Shown piece by piece: positions 34,120-42,313 of a DNA stretch of 64,000 nt. Each line of letters starts with the position of its first letter. The stretch's first letter is position 1. Source of the DNA: Anaerolineaceae bacterium. GTDB taxonomy: Bacteria > Chloroflexota > Anaerolineae > Aggregatilineales > Phototrophicaceae. The position numbers and the translations under genes were made by a program. The DNA lies in the NCBI GenBank assembly GCA_020634165.1, contig JACKCF010000001.1:2356001-2420000 (forward strand), written 5' to 3'. The notes under the pieces were generated by a model. The model saw only the letters and a program-made list of their open reading frames with translations, was not told the DNA's origin and searched no databases.

Positions 34120-34908
34120 ATGCTGGCGAAACGAATCATTCCCTGCCTGGATGTGAAAGATGGCCGCGTCGTGAAGGGCGTTAATTTTGTTGACTTACGC
34201 GATGCTGGCGACCCTGTTGAACAGGCTATTGTCTATGATCGTGAGGGTGCCGATGAACTGGTTTTCCTCGATATTACGGCCTCACACGAAGCCCGCGAAA
34301 CACGCCTGGACATGGTGCGCAATGTCGCAGATAGTATTTTCATCCCTTTTTGCGTCGGCGGTGGCATCCGTACGATTCAAGATATTCGTGAAACGCTACT
34401 GGCTGGTGCTGACAAGGTCAGTATCAACAGCGCCGCCGTAAAAACGCCAAATCTCATCAACGAAGGTGCATGGGCCTTTGGCAGCCAGTGTATTGTCGTG
34501 GCTATCGACCCGAAGTATGTTGATGGGCGCTGGGTTGTGCATATTAATGGTGGACGTATCCCAACCGAGTTGGAAGCCGTCGATTGGGCAAAACAGGTCG
34601 AAGACCGAGGCGCAGGCGAAATTCTGCTAACAAGTATGGATCGCGATGGTACCAAAGTAGGCTACGATCTGGAAATGCTGGAGACAGTTGCTGCGGCAGT
34701 GTCTATTCCAGTGATTGCATCTGGTGGCGCAGGTGCCAAGGAGCACTTTTTGCATGCCTTGAACGAAGGCAAAGCGGATGCCGCATTAGCTGCAAGCCTG
34801 TTCCACTACAATGAGTTACGCATCGTTGATTTGAAGCAGTATCTGCATGACAATGGCATCCCTGTACGGATGACGGGATGGGAGCGGCTGGATGCAAGCG
34901 TTAGATGA
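34120..34908 (+). CDS. hisF: Imidazole glycerol phosphate synthase, cyclase subunit
   Basis: HisF uses ammonia from HisH to make imidazole glycerol phosphate and AICAR. The 262 residues start LAKRIIPCLDVKDGRVVKG, with the catalytic Asp in CLDV, FCVGGGIRTI, the second Asp in LTSMDRDGTKVGYD, and IASGGAGAKEHF. ATG 34120 has GAGGAG ten bases upstream; an in-frame ATG at 34102 lies inside hisA. The start follows the hisA stop after one base, and the gene ends 17 bases into hisI. Confidence 0.97.
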   Translation: MLAKRIIPCLDVKDGRVVKGVNFVDLRDAGDPVEQAIVYDREGADELVFLDITASHEARETRLDMVRNVADSIFIPFCVGGGIRTIQDIRETLLAGADKVSINSAAVKTPNLINEGAWAFGSQCIVVAIDPKYVDGRWVVHINGGRIPTELEAVDWAKQVEDRGAGEILLTSMDRDGTKVGYDLEMLETVAAAVSIPVIASGGAGAKEHFLHALNEGKADAALAASLFHYNELRIVDLKQYLHDNGIPVRMTGWERLDASVR

Positions 34909-35254
34909 AACAGTCCTATCGGCGCTGAAGTGGGACCAAGATGGTCTCATCGCTGCTATTGTGCAGGACCATACGAGCAAAGATGTCCTCATGATGGCCT
35001 GGATGAATCGCGAATCTTTGCAAAAGACGCTCGAAATCGGCGAAACAGTATTTTACAGCCGTTCCAGAGGGACATTGTGGCATAAAGGCGAGACTTCAGG
35101 ACATACACAGCGGGTTGTTGCCGCCTATGTGGACTGTGATGCGGATGTTCTGCTGTTCCAGGTCGATGCGAAGGGGCCAGCTTGCCATACTAACAACACA
35201 TCCTGTTTCTTCCGCAGTTTATCAGATTTCGCAGAAAGACCGGAGCGACTTTAA
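34892..35254 (+). CDS. hisI: Phosphoribosyl-AMP cyclohydrolase
   Basis: Zinc enzyme that opens the adenine ring of phosphoribosyl-AMP. The 120 residues carry LMMAWMNRESL, FYSRSRGTLWHKGETSGH and the metal-binding block DCDADVLLFQVDAKGPACHT ending with the SCFFRS cysteine. HisI and HisE are separate genes here, not the fusion seen in enterobacteria. It overlaps hisF by 17 bases and is two bases from hisE. Confidence 0.96.
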   Translation: MQALDETVLSALKWDQDGLIAAIVQDHTSKDVLMMAWMNRESLQKTLEIGETVFYSRSRGTLWHKGETSGHTQRVVAAYVDCDADVLLFQVDAKGPACHTNNTSCFFRSLSDFAERPERL

Positions 35255-35256
35255 TC

Positions 35257-35535
35257 ATGGACATGCTGCATAAACTCGAAGCGATTATCCAAGATCGCAA
35301 AGCGAATCCTATCGAAGGCAGCTATACGGCCCTCCTGTTCGGGAATGGCCGTCCTAAAATTGCACAAAAAGTTGGTGAGGAAGCTACAGAAGTCATTGTA
35401 GCCGCACTGGCACAGTCCCGGCAGGAACAGATTGGCGAGTTATCCGACCTGTTCTACCATACATTGGTCCTCATGGCCGATATGGATATTTCGCTTGAGG
35501 ATGTATTTGCAGAGTTAGAAAAGCGACATAAATAG
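35257..35535 (+). CDS. hisE: Phosphoribosyl-ATP pyrophosphatase
   Basis: Removes pyrophosphate from phosphoribosyl-ATP in the second step of the pathway. The 92-residue helical protein has the MazG-like Glu-rich metal site KVGEEATEVIVAA followed by ELSDLFYHTLVLM, plus GSYTALLF near the start. ATG 35257 or 35263 could be used. It is the last his gene; hisG, D, C and B are not in the window. Confidence 0.95.
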   Translation: MDMLHKLEAIIQDRKANPIEGSYTALLFGNGRPKIAQKVGEEATEVIVAALAQSRQEQIGELSDLFYHTLVLMADMDISLEDVFAELEKRHK

Positions 35536-35548
35536 CAAAGGCCAGAAG

Positions 35549-35959
35549 ATGGAGAAAATCCCATTTGTCGCAGAGACATCTTTCCATGTGCGCTATGCAG
35601 AAACAGACGCTATGGGCATCGTACATCATGCTGCTTATATCGTTTACTTTGAGGAAGGCCGCAGCCATTATATGCGAGAGCGTGGCAGCAGCTACGCTGA
35701 ATTTGAAAAAGGCGGCCAGTACATGGCCGTCACAGAAGTCCATGCACGTTACGTCCGCGCAGCACGTTACGATCAGAAAATTCGGATTCGGTGCTGGGTA
35801 GAGCAAATCCGCAGCCGAGGTTTGACTTTCCAGTATGAGCTAGCTGATTATGATACTGGTGATCTATTGGTAACGGGAACAAGCAAGCACATTTGCCTGG
35901 ATAAAGAGGGGCATGTCATCAAGTTCCCAGCAGAGTGGCAAGCCTGGTTGGTGGGGTAA
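35549..35959 (+). CDS. Acyl-CoA thioesterase, YbgC/4HBT family
   Basis: Hot-dog-fold thioesterase of 136 residues. It has RYAETDAMGIVHHAAYIVYF, the 4-hydroxybenzoyl-CoA thioesterase signature with the catalytic Asp, then EVHARYVRAARYDQKI and the strand ELADYDTGDLLVTGTSKH. The acyl-CoA substrate is not readable. It starts 13 bases after hisE and probably shares the his transcript, although it has no known role in histidine synthesis. Confidence 0.85.
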   Translation: MEKIPFVAETSFHVRYAETDAMGIVHHAAYIVYFEEGRSHYMRERGSSYAEFEKGGQYMAVTEVHARYVRAARYDQKIRIRCWVEQIRSRGLTFQYELADYDTGDLLVTGTSKHICLDKEGHVIKFPAEWQAWLVG

Positions 35960-35973
35960 AACACGAATTTACC

Positions 35974-36028
35974 TGCTATAATCACCGTTCAGGCACATTT
36001 GACCTTCTTCAAACGATCAATTTATAAT
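35974..36028 (+). promoter_or_regulatory. Tandem promoters of the acyl-CoA ligase gene
   Basis: P1 is an extended -10, TGCTATAAT (35974-35982). P2 has TTGACC (35999-36004), an 18-base spacer and TATAAT (36023-36028). P2 would start near 36035, 43 bases before the gene. Confidence 0.58.
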
Positions 36029-36077
36029 CAGTAAACTTAATGTTTCTGGTAAATAGTCGCCTTATTGGGAGATTTCT

Positions 36078-37835
36078 ATGGAAGCAACACCGAGCACGTT
36101 AACTTATTACGATAAGCCCTGGCTGAAAAGCCTTGATGATGATGTCATACGGAATCTTGAGTATCCTGAGAAGCCACTGCATCAATTCCTGCTTGAAACC
36201 GCACAGCGCATTCCCAACAACACGGCTCTGGTCACTTCGGCAAAAATACCGCTGGTTGGCCGATTGACAGCCAAAGTGTCCTATGCCGAACTGAACCAGG
36301 CGTCGGATGCCCTGGCGGCTGCGCTCGTAGCGATGGGCCTGAAAAAGGGTGATCGGGTTGTCATTGCGATGCCCAATACCGTCGCGTTTTTGATTAGCTT
36401 TTATGCAATCTTAAAGGCGGGTGGCGTTGTTTCAGCCGTTAACCCAACCTATCCGGCTGGCAAAATGCGCGAACAGATCAATGATTGTGATGCAGAGTTC
36501 GCGCTTACACTGACGCTCTTCTACGACACCATCAAGCAGATTCAGTCGGAAACCAAGCTCAAAACCGTTATTGTCAGCAATATCAAAGAATACCTGCCAC
36601 CGATTGCGCGGGTTCTGTTTACTATTGCCCGTGAGAAAAAAGAGGGTCATCACGTGGCGGCATTGGCAGACGGCGATCACTGGTTGCAGGATGTCCTCAC
36701 CAAGTACCAGGGTCAAAAGCCAAATGTCACAGTGACACCTGATGATATTGCTATCTTCCAGTATACAGGTGGAACAACCGGTATTCCGAAAGCTGCGGTC
36801 TCCCAGCACAAAGCGCTCGTGGCCAATATGCTGATGGCAAATGAGATCATCCGGCTCGTGTGTGGCAGTGGTGAAAACGACATTTACCTTGGGGCAATAC
36901 CATTTTTCCATGTGTATGGTCTGGTTGCCGTTGTCAGCCTGAGTGTGTTCCGTTCAAGCAAGATTGTGCTCGTTCCTAATGCGCGCGATATTGATGATGT
37001 TATCGAGTGCCTTGATTTTTACAAAGCGACACTGTTCCCAGGTGTGCCAGCTTTGTATAACGCCATCAATAACCATCCGCGCGTTCAGGCTGGCCAGATT
37101 GATCTTAGCTCGCTCATGTTGTGCATTAGTGGTTCTGCCCCTCTGCCTTCCTCAGTCAAAGAAGAATTTGAAAGGCTGAGTGGTGGGTCTGTCCGTGAAG
37201 CTTATGGCATGAGCGAAACACCGACTGCAACACACTCGAACCCGATTTACAAAGAGAACCGTTCAAATTCCATTGGTCTGCCCTTGCCTGACGTTGAATG
37301 CCGAATCGTGAGCCTGGATGATGGCGTAACAGACGTGCCAGTTGGTGAAATCGGTGAATTGGCTATTCACAGCCCGAACCTGATGATCGGCTATCACAAG
37401 ATGCCCACTGAAACAGCCAATTCTCTGCGAGAAAAAGATGGCAAGAAATGGTTATTCACCGGTGACATTGCACGGATGGATGAAGATGGCTATTTCTATA
37501 TTGTTGACCGCAAGAAAGATATGGCACTGATCGGCGGCTTCAACGTGTATCCGAATGCAGTTGAAAAGACCATTGCCGAACATCCTGACGTGCTTGAAGT
37601 TGGTGTGGCTGCCATTCCGCATCCTTCCAAGCAAGGCCAGGAAGCTCTGAAAGCCTGGATTGTCCGCAAACCTAATACGAGCGTGACAGATACCGAGATT
37701 ATCTCTTTCCTGGAAGATAAACTTGCCCAGTACGAAATCCCCAGGCGCATTTCGTTTATTGACGAACTCCCAAAAAGCACGGTTGGCAAGACCCTACGGC
37801 GCGAGTTGATCAGGATCGAAACAGAAGAAGCCTAG
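36078..37835 (+). CDS. fadD: Long-chain fatty-acid--CoA ligase (AMP-binding family)
   Basis: Activates fatty acids to acyl-CoA via acyl-adenylate. The 585 residues include the AMP P-loop YTGGTTGIPKAAVS, AYGMSETPT, the GDIARMDEDGYFYIVDRKKD hinge block, and the catalytic C-terminal lysine in PKSTVGKTLRREL. GGGAG precedes the ATG by about six bases. Short- or medium-chain specificity cannot be excluded; overall layout matches FadD. It has its own promoters, so it is separate from the his operon, and ends at a shared terminator. Confidence 0.9.
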   Translation: MEATPSTLTYYDKPWLKSLDDDVIRNLEYPEKPLHQFLLETAQRIPNNTALVTSAKIPLVGRLTAKVSYAELNQASDALAAALVAMGLKKGDRVVIAMPNTVAFLISFYAILKAGGVVSAVNPTYPAGKMREQINDCDAEFALTLTLFYDTIKQIQSETKLKTVIVSNIKEYLPPIARVLFTIAREKKEGHHVAALADGDHWLQDVLTKYQGQKPNVTVTPDDIAIFQYTGGTTGIPKAAVSQHKALVANMLMANEIIRLVCGSGENDIYLGAIPFFHVYGLVAVVSLSVFRSSKIVLVPNARDIDDVIECLDFYKATLFPGVPALYNAINNHPRVQAGQIDLSSLMLCISGSAPLPSSVKEEFERLSGGSVREAYGMSETPTATHSNPIYKENRSNSIGLPLPDVECRIVSLDDGVTDVPVGEIGELAIHSPNLMIGYHKMPTETANSLREKDGKKWLFTGDIARMDEDGYFYIVDRKKDMALIGGFNVYPNAVEKTIAEHPDVLEVGVAAIPHPSKQGQEALKAWIVRKPNTSVTDTEIISFLEDKLAQYEIPRRISFIDELPKSTVGKTLRRELIRIETEEA

Positions 37836-37860
37836 TCTGACAGGCGACTTAAGATGACGA

Positions 37861-37887
37861 AAAAACGGGTCCCAGGACCCGTTTTTG
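37861..37887. terminator. Bidirectional terminator
   Basis: AAAAACGGGTC and GACCCGTTTTT form an A-stem-T hairpin around CCAG, which can work in both directions between the ligase gene and the convergent membrane-protein gene. Confidence 0.85.
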
Positions 37888-37906
37888 TTTGCTCTACACG
37901 GCGTCT

Positions 37907-38455
37907 TTACTCGCCATATGTTTTTTGGATGTGAGCGTAGTCATCTTGTGTATAGTAGCCACGATAGAAAGCTTTCGCAGACCAGCGCTGCATCATCCAA
38001 ACGACAAAGGCTGTAACAATTGCAATGACAGCAACGAAAATCAGAGCATTATCCTGCGTCGCAGCCGACATAGAGTCTATGCCATTTTCCAGGTTTGGAG
38101 CGCCCTGGCCTGCCATCAACAGCGCGACAACTGCCACGAACCCAGAAACCAGTACTGTGGCTGTGAAGAGTCGGCGAACCCACTCAGAACGCACACGCCA
38201 CGCCGCCACGCCAAATACAAGTACGGCAATGGCGATTGCAACCGCACCAATGAATGAATCAAATTCCAGGCCAGAGACGTCCACACCAGCCATAGCCTGA
38301 TTTTCGATCCTGTAAAACAGTTCGTTGGTGGCCCCAAAGAAGATGACAACAGCCATCGGAATGACCACAAAGATCATAAAACTCAGCAAAATAGCCAGGC
38401 TGACACCGAATGGCCGATGCGGTTTTGGGTTCGTAATACTTGATGATTCTGACAC
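37907..38455 (-). CDS. Four-helix membrane protein of unknown function
   Basis: The 182-residue protein has four membrane helices (FGVSLAILLSFMIFVVIPMAV; FIGAVAIAIAVLVFGVAAW; LFTATVLVSGFVAVVALLM; ALIFVAVIAIVTAFVVWMM) and a short Tyr-rich C-terminal tail. I see no transporter or enzyme motif. The start is set at GTG 38455 because GAGGATGG lies just upstream; ATG 38488 would add 11 residues but has no ribosome-binding site. It converges on the acyl-CoA ligase and diverges from the BTAD gene. Confidence 0.6.
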   Translation of the reverse strand: MSESSSITNPKPHRPFGVSLAILLSFMIFVVIPMAVVIFFGATNELFYRIENQAMAGVDVSGLEFDSFIGAVAIAIAVLVFGVAAWRVRSEWVRRLFTATVLVSGFVAVVALLMAGQGAPNLENGIDSMSAATQDNALIFVAVIAIVTAFVVWMMQRWSAKAFYRGYYTQDDYAHIQKTYGE

Positions 38456-38568
38456 AATACCATCCTCACAACTTGATTTCTGTAGCATTATTTAGATTAA
38501 CGTAAGAATTAAGGTTTCAAAATCTGCAAAAATCCACATAATACTGTACTTACTAGAATAAAAAGATA

Positions 38569-38577
38569 TGATATACT
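38569..38577 (+). promoter_or_regulatory. Extended -10 promoter of the BTAD gene
   Basis: TGATATACT is an extended -10. It coincides with an upstream in-frame ATG at 38568, which would therefore not be on the transcript, supporting the start at 38616. Confidence 0.52.
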
Positions 38578-38615
38578 TCGCTTTACTAAGCCAGCTCATT
38601 AAGAAAGTTGAAGCA

Positions 38616-39899
38616 ATGACCTTACAAAACACTGTACAATCTGCTTACGATGCATTTCTGAAATTCTCAGACGGCAAACAGGTCGTCCTCCTGCATCCAC
38701 AAAGCCGATTGAGATCGGTTTTAGTTGCACAACTCTTCAAAGATTCTAATACAAAAACGTTCTATTATGCTTTAGGTGAGAACGATACGAATCTGCAATC
38801 CTTTATTGAGAGCTTTGCTCATGACATGTCTGCACAGCATCCGACATTTGGCCGCCACCTCTATATGCTGCCCTATCAACTGCATCAGAACTTCGCCGAG
38901 GATGTGGATCGTGTCCTTGATGCTATGGTACAGGAGATTGCGGAATTATCGGATGAATCTTTTGTCCTGATACTCGATGAGTATGATCGTAGTGATGATG
39001 CCAATGACATCAACCGCTTTGTTGAATATCTGGCGGATTTGCTACCCCCTCAGTGCAAACTGGTCATCAACAGCCGGACCATGCCGCGTCTGCCCTGGCT
39101 ATCAATGATTGCCAAGGATCAGGCGATCATCCTAAAAGACGACCAGCTCATCACAAGTGATATATATGGTCCGCACACACACAAGAAGTATGATCTGGAA
39201 GTTTTCGCACTTGGCCCTGGATTTGTGCGGCTCAATGGCGATCTCGTAGACACCTGGGAGGGGCACCTACCGCGCCTGCTGCTGTTCTATGCGCTGGATC
39301 GTCCTGTGGTTACACGGGCCGAAATCTGTGGTGCCTTCTGGCCTAATCTCGATATGGACCAGGCAGTCAACGTGTTCCATGTGACAAAACGTCGCCTGCA
39401 CAAAGCTCTTGATCTTGATGTCTTACTTCATATCGACAATTACTATCAGATCAACTCTGATTTAACAGTCTACTATGATATTGTGGACTACGTGGAAACG
39501 CTGGTTAAAGGCCGTTACAGCGAGGGCGATGAGCAATTCGCGGCATGGCAGCGCGTAGTAGACCTGTACAAGGGGCCATTCCTGCAGGGACACGATGAAA
39601 CATGGATTATTGATCGTCGTAGAGCGATGCGTGCGGGTTATATCGAGGCTGTTGTCGGCATGGCCCAAACCTGGCAGGAGCAAGGTAAGGGTGAAGCCGC
39701 TTTGAAGCTGTATCGCAGTGCGATTGAAGAAGCTTATGATCGCGAGGACCTGCACCAGGCTGTGATTATTCTTTACAATAATCTTGGCCGACGTGGTGAA
39801 GCCGCTGCGCACTTCCAGCAACTGGAAAAAGCATTCAAAGATCAGGGCAAGAGTCTTTCAGAGGCCACGATCCAGACTTACAACGACATTATGGCCTAG
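38616..39899 (+). CDS. BTAD-domain transcriptional regulator with degenerate ATPase-like N-terminus
   Basis: Of 427 residues, about 1-190 look like a STAND/AAA-type ATPase module: a Walker B strand is present (FVLILDEYDRSDD), but the expected P-loop reads LLHPQSRLRSVL and lacks the GKT/S lysine. Residues 200-290 hold a SARP-like winged helix (LLLFYALDRPVVTRAEICGA; NVFHVTKRRLHKALDLD). The C-terminal BTAD helical-repeat domain ends with TPR-like helices (EAALKLYRSAIEEAYDREDL). Such proteins activate target genes, often in secondary metabolism, but no cluster is nearby. ATG 38616 is used; see the promoter evidence. A strong terminator follows. Confidence 0.75.
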   Translation: MTLQNTVQSAYDAFLKFSDGKQVVLLHPQSRLRSVLVAQLFKDSNTKTFYYALGENDTNLQSFIESFAHDMSAQHPTFGRHLYMLPYQLHQNFAEDVDRVLDAMVQEIAELSDESFVLILDEYDRSDDANDINRFVEYLADLLPPQCKLVINSRTMPRLPWLSMIAKDQAIILKDDQLITSDIYGPHTHKKYDLEVFALGPGFVRLNGDLVDTWEGHLPRLLLFYALDRPVVTRAEICGAFWPNLDMDQAVNVFHVTKRRLHKALDLDVLLHIDNYYQINSDLTVYYDIVDYVETLVKGRYSEGDEQFAAWQRVVDLYKGPFLQGHDETWIIDRRRAMRAGYIEAVVGMAQTWQEQGKGEAALKLYRSAIEEAYDREDLHQAVIILYNNLGRRGEAAAHFQQLEKAFKDQGKSLSEATIQTYNDIMA

Positions 39900-39923
39900 C
39901 ATCCTTGTAATAGCGATAAATCA

Positions 39924-39953
39924 AAACGCCCATATTTGATATGGGCGTTTTTG
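39924..39953 (+). terminator. Rho-independent terminator
   Basis: AAACGCCCATAT (39924-39935) and ATATGGGCGTTT (39939-39950) form a 12-bp stem with a short TTG loop, then a TT run, 24 bases after the BTAD stop and just before the antisense tRNA. Confidence 0.88.
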
Positions 39954-39961
39954 CTATTTTG

Positions 39962-40034
39962 CGCCCCCGGTAGGACTCGAACCTACGACCCTTTGCTTAG
40001 AAGGCAACTGCTCTCTCCACTGAGCTACGGAGGC
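39962..40034 (-). tRNA. tRNA-Arg (anticodon TCT)
   Basis: The minus strand folds as a cloverleaf of 73 bases: acceptor GCCTCCG/CGGGGGC with one G-T pair, D-stem GCTC/GAGC, anticodon loop CTTCTAA giving TCT, and a T-arm GTAGG-TTCGAGT-CCTAC. The anticodon stem GTTGC/GCAAA has one G-A mismatch at its outer end. CCA is not encoded. It reads AGA codons. Confidence 0.93.
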
Positions 40035-40120
40035 CTGATATTGAGGCGTGCATAAGCATACGAAACGCCTCTGATCCTGTCAACGCCCACAATTATAGAA
40101 CATATTTTCCATCTATAGGA

Positions 40121-40149
40121 TTGTCTTGCGCGCCAGGCTATAGTATAAT
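40121..40149 (+). promoter_or_regulatory. Promoter of gyrB
   Basis: TTGTCT (40121-40126) and TATAAT (40144-40149) are 17 bases apart. Transcription would begin near 40156, giving a leader of about 110 bases. Confidence 0.6.
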
Positions 40150-40161
40150 TTACAGGTGCAA

Positions 40162-40192
40162 AATAGGCTCCCAAAATCCATTGGACCCTATT
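40162..40192 (+). other. Hairpin in the gyrB 5' leader
   Basis: AATAGGCTCC (40162-40171) pairs with GGACCCTATT (40183-40192) with one C-C mismatch. The loop contains an alternative small pairing (CCAA/TTGG). It begins within ten bases of the predicted transcription start. No T-run follows, so it is not a terminator. Confidence 0.42.
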
Positions 40193-40266
40193 CTCTGACA
40201 CAATCTTCTACTTCCTTCAACTTGAATAGTTGCTGGCTACTAAACCAGATGTTATGAGGAGTTACC

Positions 40267-42252
40267 ATGCCGCCAGAATCCAAAAATGGGGCCGCAAATG
40301 CCACCTACAGCGAAGAGAATATTAAGTATCTGGACCCACGCGAACATGTTCGCTTAAGACCAGGTATGTATGTAGGCGGTACTGACATCCGCGCATTGCA
40401 TCACCTCATTTATGAAGTGGTTGACAACTCAATCGACGAGGCCCTGGCAGGCCGCTGCGACCACATTAAGATCATTCTCCATGATGATGGCTCGGTTGCC
40501 ATTGCCGACAATGGTGCTGGTATCCCAGTCGGTATGAACAAAGAGCTAGGAATCTCGACGCTTGAAGGCGTTATGACCAAAATCGGCATGGGCGGTAAGT
40601 TTGATAGCAATGCCTATAAGGTCAGCGGTGGTCTGCACGGTGTTGGTGTTTCTGCCGTAAATGCCCTTTCAGCCGAGTTACGTGCTGATGTCTATCGCAA
40701 TGGCAAAATGTATCGGCAGATTTACAAAGAAGGTAAACCCGACACAGGTGTTGAAGAGCTTCGCAAGCTAGAAAATGGTGAGCCAACAGGTACAACCATT
40801 CGCTTCTGGCCAGATTTCAACATCATGGATGTGAACGAGTTCAGTTATCATACGTTGGCAACTCGCTTCCGTGAAATGGCATTTGTGACACCCAAAGTCA
40901 CTATTTCGTTGGTAGATGAGCGCGTTAAACCACTGCCACGTGAAACTACATACTATTTCGATGGTGGCCTACGGTCATTTGTTCGCTACCTCAATCGTAA
41001 TAGAAAGCCCATTCACGATATTGTCCATGCGGAACGTGATATCGATTTTGAAGACAAGTTAGGTAACCCCTATACCGTTGGCGTCGAAGTTGCGTTCCAG
41101 TACACGGATGGGTCAACCACAACCGAACTAGCGTTTACAAACACGATCAACACACCGGATGGCGGTACCCACATTACTGGTCTACGTTCCGCGATTACAG
41201 GCGTTATCAATCGCTATGCGCGTAAGGCGGGCATACTCAAAGAGCGTGATTCCAACTTCAGCGGTAACGATACTCTAGAAGGTCTGACCGCCATTGTTAG
41301 TGTGAAACATCCTGATCCACAATTTGAGAGCCAGACGAAAGTTAAGCTGCTCAACCAGGAAGTCCAGGGAGCTGTTTCACAGGTCGTGACCGATACCTTC
41401 AATGAGTTCCTGGAACTGAACTCGCGCGAAGGGCGGCGCATTGTCGAGAAATGTATGACGAGCATGCGGGCACGCGAAGCGGCTCGTAAAGCACGTGATC
41501 TGGTGCGTAGTGGCCCCAGCCTGCTCGAAAGCAGCACCCTGCCCGGTAAACTGGCGGACTGCTCCGATCATGGGGCGGAAGCTGAAATCTACATCGTTGA
41601 GGGTGACTCCGCAGGTGGCTCTGCCAAGCAAGGCCGTGACCGTCACTTCCAGGCGATCCTGCCACTGCGCGGTAAAATCCTGAACACAGAGCGCGCACGT
41701 CTGGACAAAATCCTCGATAACAATGAGGTCAAGGCGTTAATTTCAGCACTTGGCACAGGCATTCACGAGGATTTTGACATCAGCCGCCTGCGCTATGGCC
41801 GCGTCATCATCATGACGGATGCTGATGTCGACGGCAGCCACATCCGTACGCTGTTGTTGACTTTCTTCTTCCGGCATATGCTGCCGCTGATTCAGGATGG
41901 GCATCTTTATATCGCGCAACCACCGATTTACCTGTTCAAGCAAGGGCGGCAGCAGGAATATGTCTATCCTAAAGCAGGTTACAACGATGCAGAACTGTTG
42001 GCAGAGGCATTGAAGGACTACAAGAATCCTGAACGGGTATCATTCCAACGCTATAAGGGTCTGGGTGAGATGAATCCCGATCAATTGTGGGAAACGACGA
42101 TGGACCCAGAAAATCGGACGCTCTTACAGGTCACGATTGACGATGCTGCGGAAGCTGACCGTGTATTCGATATGCTGATGGGCAGCAGTGTTCCACCCCG
42201 GCGGCGCTTCATCCAGACGAATGCCAAGATGGTTAAGAACCTGGATATTTAG
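40267..42252 (+). CDS. gyrB: DNA gyrase subunit B
   Basis: ATPase subunit of gyrase, which introduces negative supercoils. The 661 residues contain RPGMYVGGTD, DNSIDEALAG, the ATP site ADNGAGIPV and GGLHGVGVSAVNALS, the QTK loop (SQTKVKL), and the TOPRIM domain with YIVEGDSAGGSAKQGRDR and MTDADVDGSHIR, ending PPRRRFIQTNAK. Length and C-terminal end favour GyrB over ParE. GAGGAG lies before the ATG. gyrA is not in the window. Confidence 0.95.
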   Translation: MPPESKNGAANATYSEENIKYLDPREHVRLRPGMYVGGTDIRALHHLIYEVVDNSIDEALAGRCDHIKIILHDDGSVAIADNGAGIPVGMNKELGISTLEGVMTKIGMGGKFDSNAYKVSGGLHGVGVSAVNALSAELRADVYRNGKMYRQIYKEGKPDTGVEELRKLENGEPTGTTIRFWPDFNIMDVNEFSYHTLATRFREMAFVTPKVTISLVDERVKPLPRETTYYFDGGLRSFVRYLNRNRKPIHDIVHAERDIDFEDKLGNPYTVGVEVAFQYTDGSTTTELAFTNTINTPDGGTHITGLRSAITGVINRYARKAGILKERDSNFSGNDTLEGLTAIVSVKHPDPQFESQTKVKLLNQEVQGAVSQVVTDTFNEFLELNSREGRRIVEKCMTSMRAREAARKARDLVRSGPSLLESSTLPGKLADCSDHGAEAEIYIVEGDSAGGSAKQGRDRHFQAILPLRGKILNTERARLDKILDNNEVKALISALGTGIHEDFDISRLRYGRVIIMTDADVDGSHIRTLLLTFFFRHMLPLIQDGHLYIAQPPIYLFKQGRQQEYVYPKAGYNDAELLAEALKDYKNPERVSFQRYKGLGEMNPDQLWETTMDPENRTLLQVTIDDAAEADRVFDMLMGSSVPPRRRFIQTNAKMVKNLDI

Positions 42253-42272
42253 TCACAAACGACTCCAGAAAG

Positions 42273-42307
42273 AAAACGCCCTCATTAGCGAGGGCGTTTT
42301 TAATTTC
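42273..42307. terminator. Bidirectional terminator between gyrB and thiQ
   Basis: AAAACGCCCTC (42273-42283) pairs with GAGGGCGTTTT (42290-42300) around ATTAGC, followed by TTAATTT on the plus strand and TTTCT after the reverse stem on the minus strand. Confidence 0.88.
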
Positions 42308-42313
42308 AAAGAG

